This document shows, in pieces, positions 63,751-64,000 of a DNA stretch of 64,000 nt. The stretch covers positions 177,883 through 241,882 of the forward strand of contig NZ_JANSUY010000007.1 in the NCBI RefSeq assembly GCF_024741135.1, given 5' to 3'. Every line of letters starts with the position of its first letter. The first letter of the stretch is position 1. The stretch comes from Aquiflexum gelatinilyticum. Lineage in GTDB: Bacteria; Bacteroidota; Bacteroidia; Cytophagales; Cyclobacteriaceae. Position numbers and translations under genes: made by a program. The notes under the pieces were generated by a model. It was not told where the DNA came from. It saw nothing but the letters and a program-made list of their open reading frames with translations, and did no database searches.

Positions 63751-63824
63751 GGAGTGGTAGTTCAGCTGGTTAGAATGCCTGCCTGTCACGCAGGAGGTCG
63801 CGGGTTCGAGTCCCGTCCATTCCG
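63751..63824 (+). tRNA. tRNA-Asp (GTC), second identical copy
   Basis: Identical to the copy at 63652-63725 over all 74 nt, starting 25 nt after that copy ends, with anticodon GTC at 63785-63787. The two spacers differ (TAAAATC versus AAAAGCC after GCA), so the pair is a true tandem duplication rather than a repeat of the flanks. Confidence 0.97.
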
Positions 63825-63826
63825 CA

Positions 63827-63856
63827 AAAGCCTCAGATGATCTCTGGGGCTTTTTG
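63827..63856 (+). terminator. Terminator after the tRNA-Asp pair
   Basis: AGCCTCAG (63829-63836) pairs with CTGGGGCT (63844-63851), with one T-G wobble, a 7-nt loop and a following TTTTTG run. It closes the two-tRNA transcript. Confidence 0.75.
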
Positions 63857-64000
63857 TATTTATGGAATATTTCCTTTACATCCTGAAATCAAATTCAGAC
63901 TAATTTTTTTATGTTGGGTACTCTTCAGATCCTTTCAAGAGATTGGTAAAACATAATTTTCCCTACAAAGGATTAACTTGTAATAAGCAACCTTGGGAAA

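Noticed and set aside
1..64000. CRISPR array, insertion sequence or prophage
   Set aside because: No regularly spaced repeats, transposase, integrase or phage structural genes were seen in any frame.

Overview
The window looks like a chromosomal segment of a member of the Bacteroidota, most probably order Cytophagales (Cyclobacteriaceae-like: Algoriphagus, Cyclobacterium, Belliella and relatives). The reasons are the AT-rich, low-GC base composition; the scarcity of AGGAGG ribosome binding sites; promoter-like TTTG / TAnnTTTG pairs; type IX secretion cargo with gliding-motility C-terminal domains and SprB-type repeats; a SerB-SerA fusion; a Nudix-type arabinose regulator (AraR); and DUF2911. 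This assignment rests on gene families only. I see no phage, insertion sequence or CRISPR array.

Layout. 1-880: remains of a ParS/Xre-RES toxin-antitoxin pair, then a 38-residue membrane miniprotein with its own terminator. 1.0-7.0 kb: serine biosynthesis fusion, an overlapping Nudix/acetyltransferase pair, a DUF2911 protein, a GhrA-like reductase and a universal stress protein. 7.8-18.4 kb: a long plus-strand run of holA, a giant TPR protein, an outer-membrane barrel, a SPOR protein, ExbB, ExbD, TonB, folC and trmB. 19.6-22.4 kb: a secreted glycosidase-like/SUMF1 protein split by an apparent 1-nt deletion, followed by arfB. 22.9-32.2 kb: a hexuronate (galacturonate) catabolic island with uxaB, a 2,3-diketogulonate reductase homologue, uxaA, kdgK, eda and a three-part TRAP transporter. 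32.3-36.8 kb: mgsA-pfkA, mscL, an ECF sigma / membrane protein / Spy-like cluster and a second universal stress protein. 36.8-37.3 kb: an intergenic stretch with a possible structured RNA. 37.3-43.0 kb: four surface-polysaccharide genes (YfhO-type, methyltransferase, glycosyltransferase, flippase). 43.3-50.0 kb: an arabinose island with araA, araR, a secreted GH51 arabinofuranosidase, araB and araD. 50.1-55.6 kb: ffh, dprA, a MerR regulator, an L-rhamnose mutarotase and a flotillin/NfeD pair. 55.9-62.4 kb: two tandem paralogous type IX secretion cargo proteins of about 1045 residues. 62.5-63.9 kb: galE and two identical tRNA-Asp genes.

How the parts fit. The uronate and arabinose islands together suggest a user of plant or algal pectin-type polysaccharide: GH51 releases arabinose, AraA/AraB/AraD send it to xylulose-5-phosphate, and UxaB-UxaA-KdgK-Eda convert galacturonate to pyruvate and glyceraldehyde-3-phosphate. 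uxaC, the arabinose importer and SerC are not in the window. The ExbB-ExbD-TonB set lies between envelope genes and may energise that module, which is the most promising under-described system here. The best candidates for something undescribed are that envelope operon, the possible pseudoknotted RNA near 37.15-37.32 kb, the ECF-sigma/Spy cassette and the 38-residue miniprotein.
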